Positions 41,997-52,028 of a stretch of 64,000 nucleotides of DNA are shown here, in pieces. The position numbers and the translations under genes are program-made. Source of the DNA: Streptomyces eurocidicus (GTDB lineage: Bacteria; Actinomycetota; Actinomycetes; Streptomycetales; Streptomycetaceae); assembly GCF_002891295.1 (NCBI RefSeq), contig NZ_LGUI01000001.1, positions 496,001 to 560,000 on the forward strand. Reading direction: 5' to 3'. Position 1 is the first letter of the stretch, and every line of letters begins with the position of its first letter. The notes beneath the pieces are model-generated. The model ran no database searches. It was not told the DNA's origin and saw only the letters and a program-made list of their open reading frames with translations.

Positions 41997-43916
41997 TCAG
42001 AGAGCCGCCGCGCCGCGGTCCTTGAGGGCGCGGCCGTACTGCTCCAGCACCCAGAGTTCGTTCTGCACGGCGGCCAGGTGGTCCGGGGCGGCCTGGCCGC
42101 CCAGCCGGACCAGGCCGCCCTGGACCTCGCGGATGCGGCGCTCGACCGCCCGCAGGCGGACCTGGACGAGCTGCATGCCGGCGTAGACCTCGTCCACGTT
42201 CTTGCTGCGGATGGCCTCGACGGCGAGCTCGGTGACCAGCTTGCGGACGGTGTCGTCGGGCGCCGCGTCGCGGACGCGCGTGAGATAGCCGTCGGTGGCG
42301 CCGGTGACGCCGCCCGCCTCGTCGACGGCGCGGCGCACCAGAACGTACGGCGCGGCCGTGAACTCGTCCTCGCCGTAGGCGTCGAAGGCGGGGGCGACCA
42401 GCTCGGGTCGCTGGAGGGCCAGCTTGAGCAGCTCACGCTCGGTGAGCGCGGCGGGGCTCCGGAGGTTGAGCGCGGGGCCGCGGGCGCCCTGCGGCGCCCC
42501 TGCGGGCGGGTGTGCGGAGCCCGTGGCGGGGGCGGGGGCCGGTGCCCCGGCCCGGCGCTGGGAGCCGCCGCGGTCGCCTCTCTCGCGGGCCCAGCGGGCC
42601 AGCTGGCCCACTCTCATGACGACGAACTGGGTGTCGAGGATGCCGAGCAGGCCGGCGAGCCGTACGGCGTACTGGTGCCGGATGGAGGGGTCCTTGATGT
42701 TCGCCACGATCGGCGCGGCCTCTTCCAGGGCCGCGGCCTGTCCCTCGGGCTCCTCGACCGCGTGCCGGGCGACCAGGGAGCGGATGGCGAACTCGAAGAG
42801 CGGGGTGCTCTCCTCGACCAGCCGCCGCACCGCGTCGTCGCCCTCGGCGAGGCGCAGCTCACAGGGGTCCATCCCGCCGGGGCTGACGGCGATCTTCGTG
42901 CTGGCGGCGAACTTCTGGTCGTCCTCGAAGGCCCGCAGGGCCGCGCGCTGCCCGGCGGCGTCCCCGTCGAAGGTGAAGATCACCTTCGCGCCGGAGTTGT
43001 CCATCAGCAGCCGGCGGAGGATCTTGATGTGGTCGCCCGCGAACGCGGTGCCGCAGGTGGCGATGGCGGTGGTGACGCCGGCCAGATGGCAGGCCATGAC
43101 GTCGGTGTAGCCCTCGACGACGACGGCGCGGCTGGTCTTGGCGATGTCCTTCTTGGCGAGGTCGATGCCGTAGAGGACCTGGGACTTGCGGTACAGCGGG
43201 GTCTCGGGGGTGTTGAGGTACTTCGGGCCGTTGTCGTCGTCGCGGAGCTTGCGGGCGCCGAAGCCGATGACCTCGCCGGTGATGTCGCGGATGGGCCACA
43301 TCAGACGGCCGCGGAAGCGGTCGATGGGCCGGCCGTTGCGGCTGTCCTGGGCGAGGCCGGAGAGGATCAGCTCCTTGTCGCTGAAGCCCTTGCCGCGCAG
43401 GAAGCGGGTGAGGTGGTCCCAGCCGGCCGGGCTGTAGCCGACGCCGAAGTGCTGGGCGGCGGCCTGGTCGAAGCCGCGGCTCGCCAGGAACTTCCGGCCG
43501 ATCTCCGCCTCGGGACTGTCGAGCTGCTCCGCATAGAACTTCGCGGCGTGCTTGTGGGCCTCGACCAGGCGGATGCGCTCGCCCTGCTGGCGGCCGGGGG
43601 TGTACCCGCCCTCCTCGTAGCGCAGGGTGATGCCGGCCTGGGAGGCGAGGCGCTCGATGGTCTCGGCGAAGGAGAGGTGGTCGATCTTCATGACGAAGTC
43701 GACGGTGTCCCCGCCCTCCTGGCAGCCGAAGCAGTAGAAGAGTCCCTTGGCCGGGCTGACCTGGAAGGACGGGGACTTCTCGTCGTGGAACGGGCAGAGG
43801 CCCTTGAGGTTGCCGCCGCCGGCGTTGCGCAGCTGGAGGTACTCGGACACGACGGCGTCGATCGGGACCGCGTCCCGGACCGCCTTCACGTCGTCATCGT
43901 TGATCCGTCCTGCCAC
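41997..43916 (-). CDS. dnaG: DNA primase DnaG
   Basis: 639 residues. The N-terminal zinc-binding domain has Cys41, His44, Cys62 and Cys65 (GLCPFHDEKSPS and FYCFGCQEGG). The TOPRIM core shows VVVEGYTDVMACH and FTFDGDAAGQRAAL. A divergent helicase-interaction domain follows a Pro/Ala-rich linker (about 455-490). It makes RNA primers for lagging-strand replication. The GTG start (43916) lies at the conserved beginning AGRINDDDVKAVRD. Confidence 0.97.
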   Translation of the reverse strand: MAGRINDDDVKAVRDAVPIDAVVSEYLQLRNAGGGNLKGLCPFHDEKSPSFQVSPAKGLFYCFGCQEGGDTVDFVMKIDHLSFAETIERLASQAGITLRYEEGGYTPGRQQGERIRLVEAHKHAAKFYAEQLDSPEAEIGRKFLASRGFDQAAAQHFGVGYSPAGWDHLTRFLRGKGFSDKELILSGLAQDSRNGRPIDRFRGRLMWPIRDITGEVIGFGARKLRDDDNGPKYLNTPETPLYRKSQVLYGIDLAKKDIAKTSRAVVVEGYTDVMACHLAGVTTAIATCGTAFAGDHIKILRRLLMDNSGAKVIFTFDGDAAGQRAALRAFEDDQKFAASTKIAVSPGGMDPCELRLAEGDDAVRRLVEESTPLFEFAIRSLVARHAVEEPEGQAAALEEAAPIVANIKDPSIRHQYAVRLAGLLGILDTQFVVMRVGQLARWARERGDRGGSQRRAGAPAPAPATGSAHPPAGAPQGARGPALNLRSPAALTERELLKLALQRPELVAPAFDAYGEDEFTAAPYVLVRRAVDEAGGVTGATDGYLTRVRDAAPDDTVRKLVTELAVEAIRSKNVDEVYAGMQLVQVRLRAVERRIREVQGGLVRLGGQAAPDHLAAVQNELWVLEQYGRALKDRGAAAL

Positions 43917-43946
43917 GTGTGAAGTCTACGGCCGGGCACCGACACC

Positions 43947-44432
43947 TCAGGCCGCCGGGCGCCCGGGACCCCCTCCGGAGAGCTTGATCGTGAAGACGAG
44001 GTGGGGGCCGATGCCCGCCACGGTGAACTCCTCGCCACGGGCGGTGAAGCCGTGGTGCTCGTAGAAGCCCCGGGCGGAGGTGCGGCCGTTGCACCACACC
44101 AGGCCGGCGCCGCGGGCGGCGGCCTCGGCGAGGCCCGCCCGCAGGACGGCCGCGCCGTAGCCGAGGCCGCGCACGGCCGGGTCGGCGGCCATGCCGCGGA
44201 AGCGGTACGCGGCCTCGCCCGTACCCGGCACCGGCTCGGGGACGAAGGTGACGCAGGCCCGCACCGCCGCCTCCGCGCCGTCGGCCGCGGCGTAGGCGGC
44301 GATGTGGAAGGTGCCGGGCGCGGCGTCCTCGGCGAAGACCGCCGAGGACGCCGGGTGCCCGGGGCGCAGCACGGCGTGCCGCAGGGCGAAGACCTCCGCG
44401 ACGGGCACCAGGGCGGTGCGTATCGCCCTCAT
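43947..44432 (-). CDS. GNAT-family N-acetyltransferase
   Basis: 161 residues. The acetyl-CoA pyrophosphate loop is RGLGYGAAVLRAGLAEA, preceded by the AYRFRGMAADP strand, and GFYEHHGFTARGEEF marks the C-terminal GNAT half. Substrate unknown. It overlaps the upstream flavoprotein stop by ATGA, so the two are co-expressed. DnaG begins 30 bases beyond its stop. Confidence 0.85.
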   Translation of the reverse strand: MRAIRTALVPVAEVFALRHAVLRPGHPASSAVFAEDAAPGTFHIAAYAAADGAEAAVRACVTFVPEPVPGTGEAAYRFRGMAADPAVRGLGYGAAVLRAGLAEAAARGAGLVWCNGRTSARGFYEHHGFTARGEEFTVAGIGPHLVFTIKLSGGGPGRPAA

Positions 44433-45694
44433 GGGGTGATCAGGGAGTCGAGCGGGACGCCGGGGTCGGCGAGGGCGTCGGGGTCCGGCCGGGCGCCGGA
44501 GCGGATGAGCTTCTGGATGGGGTCGGTGACATCCCACACATTCACGTTCATGCCGGCGAGGAGGCGGCCCTCGGAGAGCCAGAAGGCGACGAATTCCCGC
44601 TTGCCGACGTCGCCGCGGCAGACGACCTGGTCGTACGAGCCGGGGGGCGCCCAGCCGGAGTACTCCAGGCCGACGTCGTACTGGTCGGAGAAGAAGTACG
44701 GGACCCGGTCGTAGGAGACCTCCTGGCCGAGCATGGCGCGGGCGGCGGCGGGTCCGCTGTTGAGGGCGTTGGCCCAGTGCTCGACGCGCAGCCGGGTGCC
44801 GAGCCAGGGGTGCTCGGCGGCGGCGACGTCGCCCGCGGCGTAGATGTCGGGGTCGGAGGTGCGCAGGGAGGCGTCGACGGCGATGCCGCCGCCGTCGGCG
44901 CGGTCGACGAGGGCGAGGCCGGCGGCCTCGGCGAGGGCGGTCCGGGGGGCCGCGCCGATGGCGGCGAGGACGTCGTGGGCGGGGTGCTCCTCGCCGTCGT
45001 CGGTGCGGGCGGCCAGGACCATGCCGTCCTGGCCGGTGATCTCGGTGAGGCGGGCGCCGAAGTGGAAGCGGACGCCGTGCTCGCTGTGCAGGTCGGTGAA
45101 GAGCTGGCCGAGCTCGGGGCCGAGGACGGGGTGCAGCGGGGTGGGCTCGGCCTCCACGACGGTCACCTCGGCGCCGTAGCCCCGGGCGGCGGCGGCGACC
45201 TCCAGGCCGATCCAGCCGGCGCCGGCGATGACGAGGTGGCCGTTGTCCCTGCCGAGGGAGGCGAGGACGCCGCGCAGCCGCTCGGCGTGGGAGAGGCGGC
45301 GCAGGTGGTGGACCCCGGCCAGGCCGGTGCCGGGGATGTCGAGGCGGCGCGGTTCGGAGCCGGTGGCGAGCAGCAGCCGGTCGTAGTGGACGCGGGTGCC
45401 GTCGCCGAGGCGGACGGTCCTGGCCGCGCGGTCGAGGTGGACGGCCGGCTGGCCGAGGTGGAGCTCGATGTCGGCGCGCGCGTACCAGCCCGGCTCGTGG
45501 ACGAAGAGGCTCTCGCGGTCGTCCTTGCCGATGAGGTACCCCTTGGAGAGCGGCGGCCGCTCGTAGGGGTGGTCACGTTCGTCGCAGATCAGGATCACCC
45601 GGCCGGTGAAGCCCTCCGAGCGGAGGGTCTCGGCCGCCTTCGCGCCGGCCAGCCCCCCTCCGACGATGACGAACGTCTGGTGTGCGTCGACCAC
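44429..45694 (-). CDS. FAD-dependent pyridine nucleotide-disulfide oxidoreductase (ferredoxin-reductase type)
   Basis: 421 residues. The FAD motif is FVIVGGGLAGAKAAETLRSE near the N-terminus. The NAD(P)H motif is IAGAGWIGLEVAAAARGYGA (about 155-175), FAD contact is YAAGDVAAAEHPW, and a reductase C-terminal domain is present. It resembles rubredoxin/ferredoxin reductases of P450 and dioxygenase systems, but no partner ferredoxin is adjacent. GTG at 45694 has GGAGG 6 bases upstream; longer forms were rejected. Confidence 0.9.
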   Translation of the reverse strand: MVDAHQTFVIVGGGLAGAKAAETLRSEGFTGRVILICDERDHPYERPPLSKGYLIGKDDRESLFVHEPGWYARADIELHLGQPAVHLDRAARTVRLGDGTRVHYDRLLLATGSEPRRLDIPGTGLAGVHHLRRLSHAERLRGVLASLGRDNGHLVIAGAGWIGLEVAAAARGYGAEVTVVEAEPTPLHPVLGPELGQLFTDLHSEHGVRFHFGARLTEITGQDGMVLAARTDDGEEHPAHDVLAAIGAAPRTALAEAAGLALVDRADGGGIAVDASLRTSDPDIYAAGDVAAAEHPWLGTRLRVEHWANALNSGPAAARAMLGQEVSYDRVPYFFSDQYDVGLEYSGWAPPGSYDQVVCRGDVGKREFVAFWLSEGRLLAGMNVNVWDVTDPIQKLIRSGARPDPDALADPGVPLDSLITP

Positions 45695-45859
45695 TTGCTG
45701 CCTCCTCGCTGCCACGCAGTGCGTCTGCGCTACCGCCCCCCGGTCGGAACCGCCCGTGCGAAGGGTCCCGCACGGAGCCGACGGCCGGAAGAGGGACTGT
45801 CCCGGACGGTCAGTACCCGCATGGTGCGGGGGAACCACCCGGATTCTGTGGACATTCGG

Positions 45860-47185
45860 TCACCCTTTTGCCACGGTCCGCCGCCGGGTGAGCCGGGTTC
45901 GCAGCGAACGGGCGGAGACATCGGTGAGCGCGGCGATCTGGTCGACGACGGCGCGCAGCCGGCCCGCGTCGTCGTCGGCCGCGGCGAAGAGGGAGCGGAA
46001 CTGCGGGTCGAGGCCGTCGGGGGCGCCGGCGACGAGGGCCTCGGCGAGCTCGGCGATGACGACGCGCTGGTCGGCGCGGAGCTTCTCCTGGTCCTCGCGC
46101 TGGATGACGTAGCGGTCGGCGACGGCCTTGAGGACGGCGCACTCCAGGCGGGTGGCGCGGGGGACGACGAGTTCGGCGCGGTAGCGGGTGAGGCGGCCGG
46201 GGCCGTAGGCGGCCCGGGTGGCGTTCTCGGCGGCGAGGCAGAAGCGGCCGATGAGCTGGCTGGTGGCGTCCTTGAGGCGGGCCTGGGCGACGGCCGAGCC
46301 GTCGTAGCCGTGCGGCCACCACTCCTGGTCGAGGAGGCGGTCGAGGGCCTCGGCGAGCTCCTCGGGGCCGGCGCCGGGGGCGTAGCGGCGGGCGGCGACG
46401 GCGAACACGTCGCGCCGCTCGGGCTCGGCGAGGAGGCAGTTCGGGTCGAAGTGGCCGGCGTGCAGGCCGTCCTCGACGTCGTGCACGGAATAGGCGACAT
46501 CGTCGGCCCAGTCCATCACCTGGGCCTCGAAGCTCCGCCGGCCCTCCGGGGCGCCCTCCCGGAACCAGGTGAAGACGGGGAGGTCGTCCTCGTAGACACC
46601 GAACTTCGGGGAGGCCGGGTCGGTGGGGTGCCCGCCGCGCGGCCAGGGGTACTTGGTGGCGGCGTCGAGGGCGGCCCGGGTGAGGTTGAGGCCGACGCTG
46701 ACGGGCTCGGTGCCACCGGGGCGGGTCACGAAGCGCTTGGGTTCGAGGCGGGTGAGGAGGCGGAGGGACTGGGCGTTGCCCTCGAACCCGCCGCAGGCCC
46801 GGGCGACTTCGTCGAGCGCGTGCTCGCCGTTGTGGCCGAAGGGCGGGTGGCCGAGGTCGTGGGCGAGGCAGGCGACCTCGACCAGGTCGGGGTCGCAGCC
46901 GAGCGCGGCGCCGAGCTCCCGGCCGACCTGGGCGCACTCCAGGGAGTGGGTCAGCCGGGTGCGGGGGCTGGCGTCCCACGCCTGGTCGCTGACGCCGGGG
47001 GTGACGACCTGGGTCTTGCCGGCGAGGCGGCGCAGCGCGGCGGAGTGCAGGACGCGTGCCCGGTCGCGCTGGAAGGCGGTGCGCCCGGGGCGTTTGTCGG
47101 GCTCGGGCGCCCAGCGCTCCAGGTCCGAGGCGTCGTATCCGGCGAGGCCGGGCTGTTCCGGTGCGGTCCGTGCTGAGCCGTTCAT
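45860..47185 (-). CDS. dgt: Deoxyguanosinetriphosphate triphosphohydrolase (dNTPase)
   Basis: 441 residues of the HD phosphohydrolase superfamily. Metal ligands are His80 ([16 protein letters not shown]) and His109-Asp110 ([20 protein letters not shown]), and the downstream Asp lies in [14 protein letters not shown]. It splits dNTPs to nucleoside and tripolyphosphate, controlling precursor pools; linkage to dnaG is conserved in actinomycetes. 165 bases separate it from the flavoprotein start. Confidence 0.95.
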   Translation of the reverse strand: MNGSARTAPEQPGLAGYDASDLERWAPEPDKRPGRTAFQRDRARVLHSAALRRLAGKTQVVTPGVSDQAWDASPRTRLTHSLECAQVGRELGAALGCDPDLVEVACLAHDLGHPPFGHNGEHALDEVARACGGFEGNAQSLRLLTRLEPKRFVTRPGGTEPVSVGLNLTRAALDAATKYPWPRGGHPTDPASPKFGVYEDDLPVFTWFREGAPEGRRSFEAQVMDWADDVAYSVHDVEDGLHAGHFDPNCLLAEPERRDVFAVAARRYAPGAGPEELAEALDRLLDQEWWPHGYDGSAVAQARLKDATSQLIGRFCLAAENATRAAYGPGRLTRYRAELVVPRATRLECAVLKAVADRYVIQREDQEKLRADQRVVIAELAEALVAGAPDGLDPQFRSLFAAADDDAGRLRAVVDQIAALTDVSARSLRTRLTRRRTVAKG

Positions 47186-47325
47186 ACCCCGACGGTAACC
47201 GCAGGGTGTGACAGGAGCGACGGCGTGGGGAGCGGCGGCGGGCTTTCCGGCCGTTGTCGCCCGGGGCCGGGAACCGGGCGGTGACCTGCGACGTTTGTTC
47301 CAGGGCGACGGGGAGGTCGAGGAAT

Positions 47326-48024
47326 ATGGGTGGCATGGCCGAGCGGGTCCGGCGGCGTCTGCCGAGAACGCGGCGGGGCCGGCGGCGTGCGGTGTGGGCG
47401 GTGGTGGCGGGCTGTGTGCTGGCGCTGCTGCCGGTCACCTGGGTGTACGCGGCGGCGGAGCCCCGGGTGCGGGACCTGCGGAGCGTGCCCGCGGCGCCGG
47501 TCGCGATGGTGTTCGGCGCCGGGTTGTGGGAGGGCAGGCCGTCGCCGTATCTGGCGCACCGGCTGGACGCGGCGGTGGAGCTGTACAAGGCGGGCAAGGT
47601 CCGGGTGGTGCTGGTCACGGGCGACAACAGCCGTGCGGAGTACGACGAGCCGGACGCGATGCGCGCGTATCTGACGGAGCGGGGGGTGCCGGACGACCGC
47701 GTCGTCAGCGACTTCGCGGGCTTCGACACCTGGGACTCCTGCACCCGGGCCGCGCGGGTCTTCGGGGTGCGGAAGGCGGTGCTGGTCAGCCAGGGGTTCC
47801 ACATCCGGCGGGCGCTGGCGCTGTGCGGGGCGGCGGGCATCGACGCGCACGGCGTCGGGGTGGACGCGGTGCACGACGTCACCTGGTACGCGGGTGGCGC
47901 GCGGGAGGTCTTCGCCTCGGGCAAGGCGGCGCTGGACGCCCTGGTCCGGCCCGGGCCGCGCTTCCTGGGCCCGCACGAGCCGGGGGTGGAGCGGGCGCTC
48001 CAGGACGCGGGGCGCGGGCGCTGA
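47326..48024 (+). CDS. SanA/YdcF-like DUF218 membrane protein
   Basis: 232 residues. A basic N-terminus ([15 protein letters not shown]) and one membrane anchor (about 23-43) precede an extracytoplasmic DUF218 domain. Its motifs are [40 protein letters not shown] and [17 protein letters not shown]. coli SanA (vancomycin sensitivity) and ElyC share the fold and are linked to envelope integrity. GGAGG (47311-47315 region) fits ATG 47326; ATG 47335 is an alternative. Confidence 0.85.
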   Translation: MGGMAERVRRRLPRTRRGRRRAVWAVVAGCVLALLPVTWVYAAAEPRVRDLRSVPAAPVAMVFGAGLWEGRPSPYLAHRLDAAVELYKAGKVRVVLVTGDNSRAEYDEPDAMRAYLTERGVPDDRVVSDFAGFDTWDSCTRAARVFGVRKAVLVSQGFHIRRALALCGAAGIDAHGVGVDAVHDVTWYAGGAREVFASGKAALDALVRPGPRFLGPHEPGVERALQDAGRGR

Positions 48025-48359
48025 CCGGGCGCGGACGGCGGCGGCCGGGGCGATGGGTGACCCGTACGGCTTCCGGGTGAGCGGAGCTACGTTTTCCACC
48101 GCCCGGGGCGCGCCCCGGGGGGGGCACTCCCGGAGGTGATGCGGGCGCCCCCCACGATCCCGGGGGCCCGGACACCCGGTCGGCCCGGGTGCGCGGCCTC
48201 GCACCACGGTCCGCCCGGCATCGGTCTCACCGCCCGGCCGGACAGGGTGGCCTCCGGCGGCGACCATGGCGGACGTGTCGGCAGGGACGCGGCACGGGGA
48301 ACTCCCCCACCCGGAGCACGGGCCCGGCGGTGGTGGGTGCGGTCCGCGCCGGCAGGCGG
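48025..48359. other. 335-bp gap without recognised features
   Basis: Very G+C-rich DNA between convergent genes with runs such as CGCGCCCCGGGGGGGGCACT. No convincing gene, hairpin with T tract, or copy of the dispersed repeat core was found. Confidence 0.5.
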
Positions 48360-49304
48360 TCAGTCGCGGCGCGGCTCACGGCCGTTGACAGCGTCGAGGT
48401 AGAGCCGGAAGATCGCGTCGTCGTTGACCGGGCTGTACGAGATCCGTGAGCCCTCGTCCCCGTCGGGGCCGCCGCCGTTGAGCCCGCCCAGCACGCCGAC
48501 CAGGTCGCCCGTTCTCGTCTTCTCGTCGAAACGGGTGAGCCAGGGGCTGCCGGAGGTGCCGGAGAGGAAGCCCTCACAGGTCATCCGCTCCTGCTTCCGG
48601 TCCTCCAGCCGCTCCGTCAGGGCGGTGCAGCGGATGGCCTGGTCGGCGGGGTCGTCGTCGGCGTCCGGATAGCCGATGACCGTGACCCGGTTGACGTAGC
48701 CGGGCGTACGGACCAGCCGGTTGGCGCCCGTGACGCGCTCGATCTGGCGGCCACGGGCGTCCGGCTTGACGGTCGCGAAGGCGAAGTCCAGGTCGGACCC
48801 CTCGCCGCTGTCGGAGCGCCGCGGGTCGGTGAACGCCCGGTCCACCGGCCAGACCCCGTACGGCTGCCGGTCGGCGCCCGCGCGGTAGCCCGGCACGAAG
48901 ACGGCGTCCTCGCCGACGGAGCAGTGGCCGGCGGTCACGATCAGATTGCCCTTGGGGCTGTGCACCACGCTGGCGGTGCAGTGGTGGTCCCGCATGTCCT
49001 CGCCGGCGGTGAAGAGGACGCCGACCGAGGGCACCCCGTCGAAGTGGCGCGCGCTGCCGGTGATCCGCTGGGCCTCGGGGGCGGCCGCGCCGCCGCCCGC
49101 GCCGTCGGTCCCGGGGGCGGCCGCCGCCCGCTCCGGCCCCCAGAAGCGCCGGGCCTCCGTGCTGGACCAGTTACCGGCCCGGGCGTGCCCGCCGGCGCCC
49201 TTCGGCACCGCGGCGGCCAGTGTGACGACATACAGCCCCGCGAGCACGGCCCGGACCCACCGGACCCGCCACCACCGGGAAAAACCCACGTCAAACCCCA
49301 CCAC
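48360..49304 (-). CDS. Secreted trypsin-like serine protease
   Basis: 314 residues. The N-terminal signal peptide (about 12-33) is followed by a low-complexity Gly/Ala linker. The chymotrypsin-fold triad is His127 (IVTAGHCSV), Asp173 (SDLDFAFATV) and Ser251 (LSGTSGSPW). The extracytoplasmic substrate is unknown; related Streptomyces proteins resemble glutamyl endopeptidases. The GTG start has no Shine-Dalgarno; TACCGT (49311-49316, minus strand) ends 6 bases upstream. Confidence 0.88.
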   Translation of the reverse strand: MVGFDVGFSRWWRVRWVRAVLAGLYVVTLAAAVPKGAGGHARAGNWSSTEARRFWGPERAAAAPGTDGAGGGAAAPEAQRITGSARHFDGVPSVGVLFTAGEDMRDHHCTASVVHSPKGNLIVTAGHCSVGEDAVFVPGYRAGADRQPYGVWPVDRAFTDPRRSDSGEGSDLDFAFATVKPDARGRQIERVTGANRLVRTPGYVNRVTVIGYPDADDDPADQAIRCTALTERLEDRKQERMTCEGFLSGTSGSPWLTRFDEKTRTGDLVGVLGGLNGGGPDGDEGSRISYSPVNDDAIFRLYLDAVNGREPRRD

Positions 49305-49392
49305 GTCGGAACGGTAAAGGTAATCGACAGGCTAACCACAAGCACCACGAGCGAACCCTCACCGGTCCGATCAGCTGACGGACGTCACCCGA

Positions 49393-50178
49393 TCAACCGC
49401 CCCACTGGTCGTACCCCAGCTTGCAGACGAGCGACACCACGACCACCACCAGCACCCCTCGTACGAAGCCGCTCCCCCGTTTGAGGGCCGCCCGCGCGCC
49501 GAACGCGCCGCCGGTGAGGTTGCACAGGGCCATGGGCGCCGCCAGCTGCCAGAGGACGGAGCCGTGCAGCGAGAACGTCACCAGCGCGCCCACGTTGGTG
49601 CAGACGTTGACGATCTTGGCGGTGCCGGAGGCCGCGACCAGGTCCATGTGGAGGATCCCGGCGAGGGCGATGACCAGGAACGTGCCCGTGCCGGGGCCTA
49701 TGAGCCCGTCGTAGAAGCCGATGCCCAGCCCCGCCACGAGGATCGCCACCAGCACCCGGCGGCGGCTCACCGGCGCGGCGGTGTCCCCGGCCGTGCCGAA
49801 GGACGGCCGCAGCAGGAGGAAGGCGAGGACGGCGAGCAGCACCCCCATGATCAGCGGGCGCAGCACGGCGCTGTCGATGCCGGCCGCGAAGAAGGCGCCC
49901 GCCAGCGAGCCGCCGAGGGCGGCGAGGCCGATCCGGACGGCGGTGCGCAGGTCCAGCCGGGCGCCGCGGACGTAGGAGACGGCCGCCGCGGACGTGCCGC
50001 AGATGGCGACGGCCTTGTTGGTGCCGAGGACATGGGCGGCCGGGATGTGCGGCAGGGCCACCAGCAGGGCGGGCAGCTGGAGCAGCCCGCCGCCGCCCAC
50101 CACGGCGTCGATCCATCCGGCGGCGGCCGCGGCGAGGCAGAGCAGGAGCAGTGTCGTCAGCGATATGTCGTGGACCAC
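49393..50178 (-). CDS. TauE/SafE-family membrane transporter
   Basis: 261 residues with about eight hydrophobic helices. The two half-repeats have signature loops GWIDAVVGGGGLLQLPAL and GFYDGLIGPGTGTFLVIA. The family exports sulfite, sulfoacetate or related organosulfonates. No sulfur genes adjoin it. GTG at 50178 lacks a Shine-Dalgarno, and TACGAT (50186-50191, minus strand) ends 7 bases away, suggesting leaderless initiation. Confidence 0.92.
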   Translation of the reverse strand: MVHDISLTTLLLLCLAAAAAGWIDAVVGGGGLLQLPALLVALPHIPAAHVLGTNKAVAICGTSAAAVSYVRGARLDLRTAVRIGLAALGGSLAGAFFAAGIDSAVLRPLIMGVLLAVLAFLLLRPSFGTAGDTAAPVSRRRVLVAILVAGLGIGFYDGLIGPGTGTFLVIALAGILHMDLVAASGTAKIVNVCTNVGALVTFSLHGSVLWQLAAPMALCNLTGGAFGARAALKRGSGFVRGVLVVVVVSLVCKLGYDQWGG

Positions 50179-50366
50179 TGGGGGGATCGTACGGGGTTTC
50201 CCAACTGGGTTGGAGCGGCCGGGCGGTGGGGCGTGGGCGGCTCCGGCGGGGCCGATGCGGGGACGGGCCCCGTGGCACGGCCCGTGGGCGGCACCCTTCG
50301 CCTAGGCTGTGCCCGCAGGCTACTGACGCGTACGACCCGTACCGACGGCAGAGGAGCGCGGCGGAC

Positions 50367-51284
50367 GTGAACGGCTGGACCGCGAACGACATCCCCGACC
50401 AGAGCGGCCGCACGGCCGTGGTGACCGGCGCCAACAGCGGCATCGGCCACGCCACGGCCCTGGAGCTCGCCCGGCACGGCGCGAAGGTGGTGCTGGCCTG
50501 CCGGGACGCCGCCCGGGGCAAGGCGGCCGAGGAGCGGATCCGGGCGGCGGCGCCGGGCGCGGAGGTGCGGTTCGCGCCGCTGGACCTGGCGGACCTGGCG
50601 TCCGTACGGGAGTTCGCCGAGGACCTCCCCGACGACCGGGTGGACCTGCTCGTCAACAACGCCGGGGTGATGGCGCTGCCGGAGCGCAAGACGGTCGACG
50701 GCTTCGAGATGCAGTTCGGCACCAACCACCTGGGGCACTTCGCGCTGACCGGGCTGCTGCTGCCGCGCCTGCGGGAGGCCGGCCCCGGGGCCAGGATCGT
50801 CACCCTGTCCAGCGGGCTGCACGTCCTCGGCACCGTCGACCCGCGCGACCTCCATATGGAGCACCGCTACCGCCGGTGGATCGCCTACGGGCGTTCCAAG
50901 AGCGCGAATCTGCTCTTCACGCATGAGCTGGCGCGCCGGCTCGGCGCGGCGGGCTCGCCGGTCGTGGCCGCCGCCGCGCACCCCGGCTACGCCTCGACGA
51001 ACCTCCAGACCGCGGGCGTCCGCATGGAGGAACGGGCCCTGGCGGAGCGCGGGGTGGAGCTGCTGAACAGCGCTGTCGCGCAGAGCGCGGCGGAGGGGGC
51101 GCTGCCGGTCCTCCACGCGGCCACGGCCCCGGACGTCCGCCCGGACGACTTCTTCGGCCCCCGGCTGCTGATGTGGCGCGGGGCGCCGGCGCGGTCGTGG
51201 CGGGCGAAGTGGACCCTCGACGACCGCGCGAGCGCGGGCCTGTGGGCGGTGTCGGAACGGCTGACGGGGGTCGGTTACCTCTGA
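50367..51284 (+). CDS. Short-chain dehydrogenase/reductase
   Basis: 305 residues. The NAD(P) motif is VVTGANSGIGHATALELARH (residues 18-37), NNAG follows near 97-100, and the catalytic Ser is near 149 with Tyr174 and Lys178 (IAYGRSKSAN). It is close to the retinol-dehydrogenase-like SDRs common in actinomycetes; the substrate is unknown. AGGAG lies 10 bases upstream of GTG 50367, which decides the start. Confidence 0.92.
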   Translation: MNGWTANDIPDQSGRTAVVTGANSGIGHATALELARHGAKVVLACRDAARGKAAEERIRAAAPGAEVRFAPLDLADLASVREFAEDLPDDRVDLLVNNAGVMALPERKTVDGFEMQFGTNHLGHFALTGLLLPRLREAGPGARIVTLSSGLHVLGTVDPRDLHMEHRYRRWIAYGRSKSANLLFTHELARRLGAAGSPVVAAAAHPGYASTNLQTAGVRMEERALAERGVELLNSAVAQSAAEGALPVLHAATAPDVRPDDFFGPRLLMWRGAPARSWRAKWTLDDRASAGLWAVSERLTGVGYL

Positions 51285-51300
51285 CACGGGCAACCACATT

Positions 51301-51400
51301 CCAGCCCGTCCGGCGCTTGAGGACCGGGGTCCGGGGCGGAGCCCCGGAAGCGGGCAGGGTCGGGCAGAAGGGTCGGGCAGGGGACAGACCCGCCCTACCC
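51301..51400. repeat. Dispersed repeat element (copy 9) between convergent genes
   Basis: Perfect core at 51302-51324, then CCGGGGTCCGGGGCGGAGCC and a diverged CGGGCAGGGTCGGGC arm ending near the stop of the next gene. Probably serves as terminator for the short-chain dehydrogenase gene. Confidence 0.72.
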
Positions 51401-51976
51401 CAGCCCCGCCCTCTCCAGCAGCTCGCGCGCACCGTCCCCGTCCACCCGCTCCCCCACCGCCAGCAGCACCGGCGCCCCCTCGCGCAGCAGCCCGCTCCGC
51501 CGGGCGCACCGCGCCCCCGCGTCGAGCTGGTGCCAGAGCAGCGGGTTCGCGATCAGCACCTGAGGGTCCAGTTCCACCCGGCCGCCGCCCACGTCGCGCA
51601 GGACCAGCCGGGGGGTGATCCCGTCCGACCGCCGGACCTGGGTGAGCAGGTCGGTGCGTACGCGCCGCTCGCGCAGCAGCCCCTTGGTGGCCAGCCAGCC
51701 GTCGCCCGCGGTGACCCGCTGCGGCAGCAGCACGGCGAGGAAGAGCGCGCCGAGGCAGGCCCAGCAGCCGCCGCGCCAGCCGTCGAGGGCGCCCCGCGCC
51801 AGGTCGATGGAGACCAGCACGCCGGCCAGGCCCAGCCCGCACAGCCAGGCGGCCCGTGCCTCGCCGCGCCATTCCCGGTTCCGGGCGAGCACCCGGCCGG
51901 CCGTCGGCGGCGCGCCCGGCCGCCCGTGCGCCGTCCGCCCGTGTGTCCGCACCCGCAGATGCTGTCGCCGTCCCAT
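51395..51976 (-). CDS. PH-like domain membrane protein, hypothetical
   Basis: 193 residues. A basic N-terminus and two adjacent membrane helices (about 44-62 and 68-86) precede a small beta-rich C-terminal domain resembling bacterial PH (bPH) domains (GWLATKGLLRERRVRTDLLT). Function unknown. ATG at 51976 is preceded by TAGCGT (51984-51989, minus strand) at 7 bases, so leaderless. Divergent from the kimA-like gene, sharing a 244-bp regulatory region. Confidence 0.65.
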   Translation of the reverse strand: MGRRQHLRVRTHGRTAHGRPGAPPTAGRVLARNREWRGEARAAWLCGLGLAGVLVSIDLARGALDGWRGGCWACLGALFLAVLLPQRVTAGDGWLATKGLLRERRVRTDLLTQVRRSDGITPRLVLRDVGGGRVELDPQVLIANPLLWHQLDAGARCARRSGLLREGAPVLLAVGERVDGDGARELLERAGLG

Positions 51977-52028
51977 GGCCCGGACGCTAGGACCGCGACG
52001 GCGGCCGCGCGCCGGATGTTGATGCCGA

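Noticed and set aside
44777..47176. An approximately 800-codon plus-strand frame opposite dgt and the flavoprotein
   Set aside because: Both minus-strand genes show complete catalytic motifs; the plus frame is low-complexity Gly/Ala/Glu/Val.
48136..48402. A possible small gene after a GGAGGTG at 48132
   Set aside because: The Shine-Dalgarno is too close to the ATG, the product is Arg/Pro/Gly-rich without structure, and it runs antisense into the protease gene.
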